Positions 6,553 to 7,358 of a stretch of 7,358 bases of DNA are shown here, piece by piece. Within the stretch, counting starts at the first letter, position 1, and each line of letters opens with the position of its first letter. This stretch comes from Nitrospiraceae bacterium (GTDB lineage Bacteria; Nitrospirota; Nitrospiria; Nitrospirales; Nitrospiraceae). The stretch covers positions 1 to 7,358 of the forward strand of contig JACVSD010000083.1 in NCBI GenBank assembly GCA_014534095.1. The letters are read 5' to 3'. The translations under genes were made by a program, and so were the position numbers. The notes under the pieces were generated by a model that did not search any database, was not told where the DNA came from, and worked only from the letters and a program-made list of their open reading frames with translations.

Positions 6553-7358
6553 ATGCCACATGTGGTCACCAAGGCTTTGATCGCACAACATAACTTGACG
6601 GACGACGAGTACGCCAAGGTCGTCGAGATTCTCGGACGCGAGCCGAGCCTGACCGAACTGGGCATGTTTTCCGTCATGTGGTCGGAGCATTGCTCGTATA
6701 AAAGTTCACGAATCCACCTCAGGAAGCTGCCGACGACGGGCCCACGAGTGGTGCAAGGCCCCGGTGAGAATGCCGGCGCGATCGATATCGGAGACGGCCT
6801 CTGTGTGGTGTTCAAAATGGAATCGCACAACCATCCGTCCTTCATCGAGCCCTATCAGGGCGCCGCCACGGGGGTGGGGGGCATTCTGCGCGATATCTTC
6901 ACCATGGGAGCCCGGCCGATCGCCTTGCTTGATGCGCTGCGCTTCGGGCAGCTCGATGTGGCCAAGAACCGCCACTTGGTGAGGGGCGTGGTCGCCGGGA
7001 TCGCCGGTTATGGCAACTGTATGGGCGTGCCGACCGTGGGCGGTGAAGTGCGCTTTGAGGACATCTATTCGTCGAATCCGCTGGTCAATGTGTTTTGCCT
7101 CGGCATCGCGCAGACGGACCGGATCTTCCGCGGCACCGCCGCAGGAGTAGGCAATCCTGTCATCTATTTTGGCTCCAAGACCGGCCGTGACGGGATTCAT
7201 GGTGCGACCATGGCTTCCGATTCGTTCGACGATCAATCGGAACAGAAGCGTCCCACCGTGCAGGTGGGCGATCCCTTCACCGAGAAGCTCCTGCTGGAAG
7301 CCACCCTGGAACTGATGGCCCATGATCTGCTGGTCGGCATTCAAGACATGGGAGCCGC
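6553..7358 (+). CDS. purL: FGAM synthase subunit PurL, 5' part (3' end outside window)
   Basis: Synthetase subunit that uses ATP and PurQ-derived ammonia to turn FGAR into FGAM. The frame runs unbroken from ATG 6553 to the window edge, giving 268 residues of an expected roughly 730-750. It is the short PurL form, as expected beside separate purS and purQ. Visible motifs are [14 protein letters not shown] (catalytic His46), [37 protein letters not shown] (proton-acceptor His92), [30 protein letters not shown], and [12 protein letters not shown], all standard for the first ATP-grasp-unrelated PurM-like half. The ribosome site is weak (AGGT, 6541-6544). A GTG three codons on is an alternative start. 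The 5' end therefore carries slight uncertainty, while the identity does not. Confidence 0.96.
   Translation, partial: MPHVVTKALIAQHNLTDDEYAKVVEILGREPSLTELGMFSVMWSEHCSYKSSRIHLRKLPTTGPRVVQGPGENAGAIDIGDGLCVVFKMESHNHPSFIEPYQGAATGVGGILRDIFTMGARPIALLDALRFGQLDVAKNRHLVRGVVAGIAGYGNCMGVPTVGGEVRFEDIYSSNPLVNVFCLGIAQTDRIFRGTAAGVGNPVIYFGSKTGRDGIHGATMASDSFDDQSEQKRPTVQVGDPFTEKLLLEATLELMAHDLLVGIQDMGA

Overview
The window is a compact, one-directional stretch of a GC-rich bacterial chromosome with every supported gene on the + strand. The most informative protein for origin is a periplasmic chlorite dismutase (3586-4374). From memory it resembles the enzyme of Candidatus Nitrospira defluvii closely, including a long shared segment around the heme ligands. 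With the palindromic repeat style at 915-1036, this makes a Nitrospira-type (Nitrospirota) nitrite oxidiser my best guess. The assignment is an inference and was not checked by search.

Layout. (1) 2-913: the 3' part of ribBA, cut by the window edge. (2) 915-1036: a long imperfect palindrome directly after the ribBA stop. (3) 1086-2064: ribH and nusB, one base apart, a common riboflavin/NusB arrangement. (4) 2065-2248: a gap with small hairpins, no recognised gene and one weak 63-codon candidate. (5) 2249-3589: purB, GTG start. (6) 3586-4374: chlorite dismutase (cld), overlapping the purB stop by four bases (ATGA). (7) 4417-5121: purC. (8) 5132-5359: an unrecognised 75-residue protein with two predicted membrane helices. 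(9) 5451-5690: purS. (10) 5699-5789: an inverted repeat built from GTGATNN heptads. (11) 5802-6524: purQ. (12) 6553 to the window end: the 5' part of purL.

How the genes work together. RibBA makes both riboflavin precursors, from GTP and from ribulose 5-phosphate, and RibH makes the lumazine. NusB is a transcription antitermination factor. PurS, PurQ and PurL form the three-part FGAM synthase. PurC makes SAICAR. PurB releases fumarate from SAICAR and from adenylosuccinate. The block is therefore a riboflavin plus purine cluster, linked by GTP as both purine end product and riboflavin precursor. Two genes do not fit that theme: the exported heme enzyme Cld and the small membrane protein. Both sit in the same close-packed series of genes.

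Most of the window is ordinary housekeeping. The points worth a second look are cld translationally coupled to purB, a His-to-Gln change at a metal-ligand position in the RibB domain, two structured repeats, and the small membrane protein. No tRNA, rRNA, CRISPR array, transposase or recognisable riboswitch was seen.
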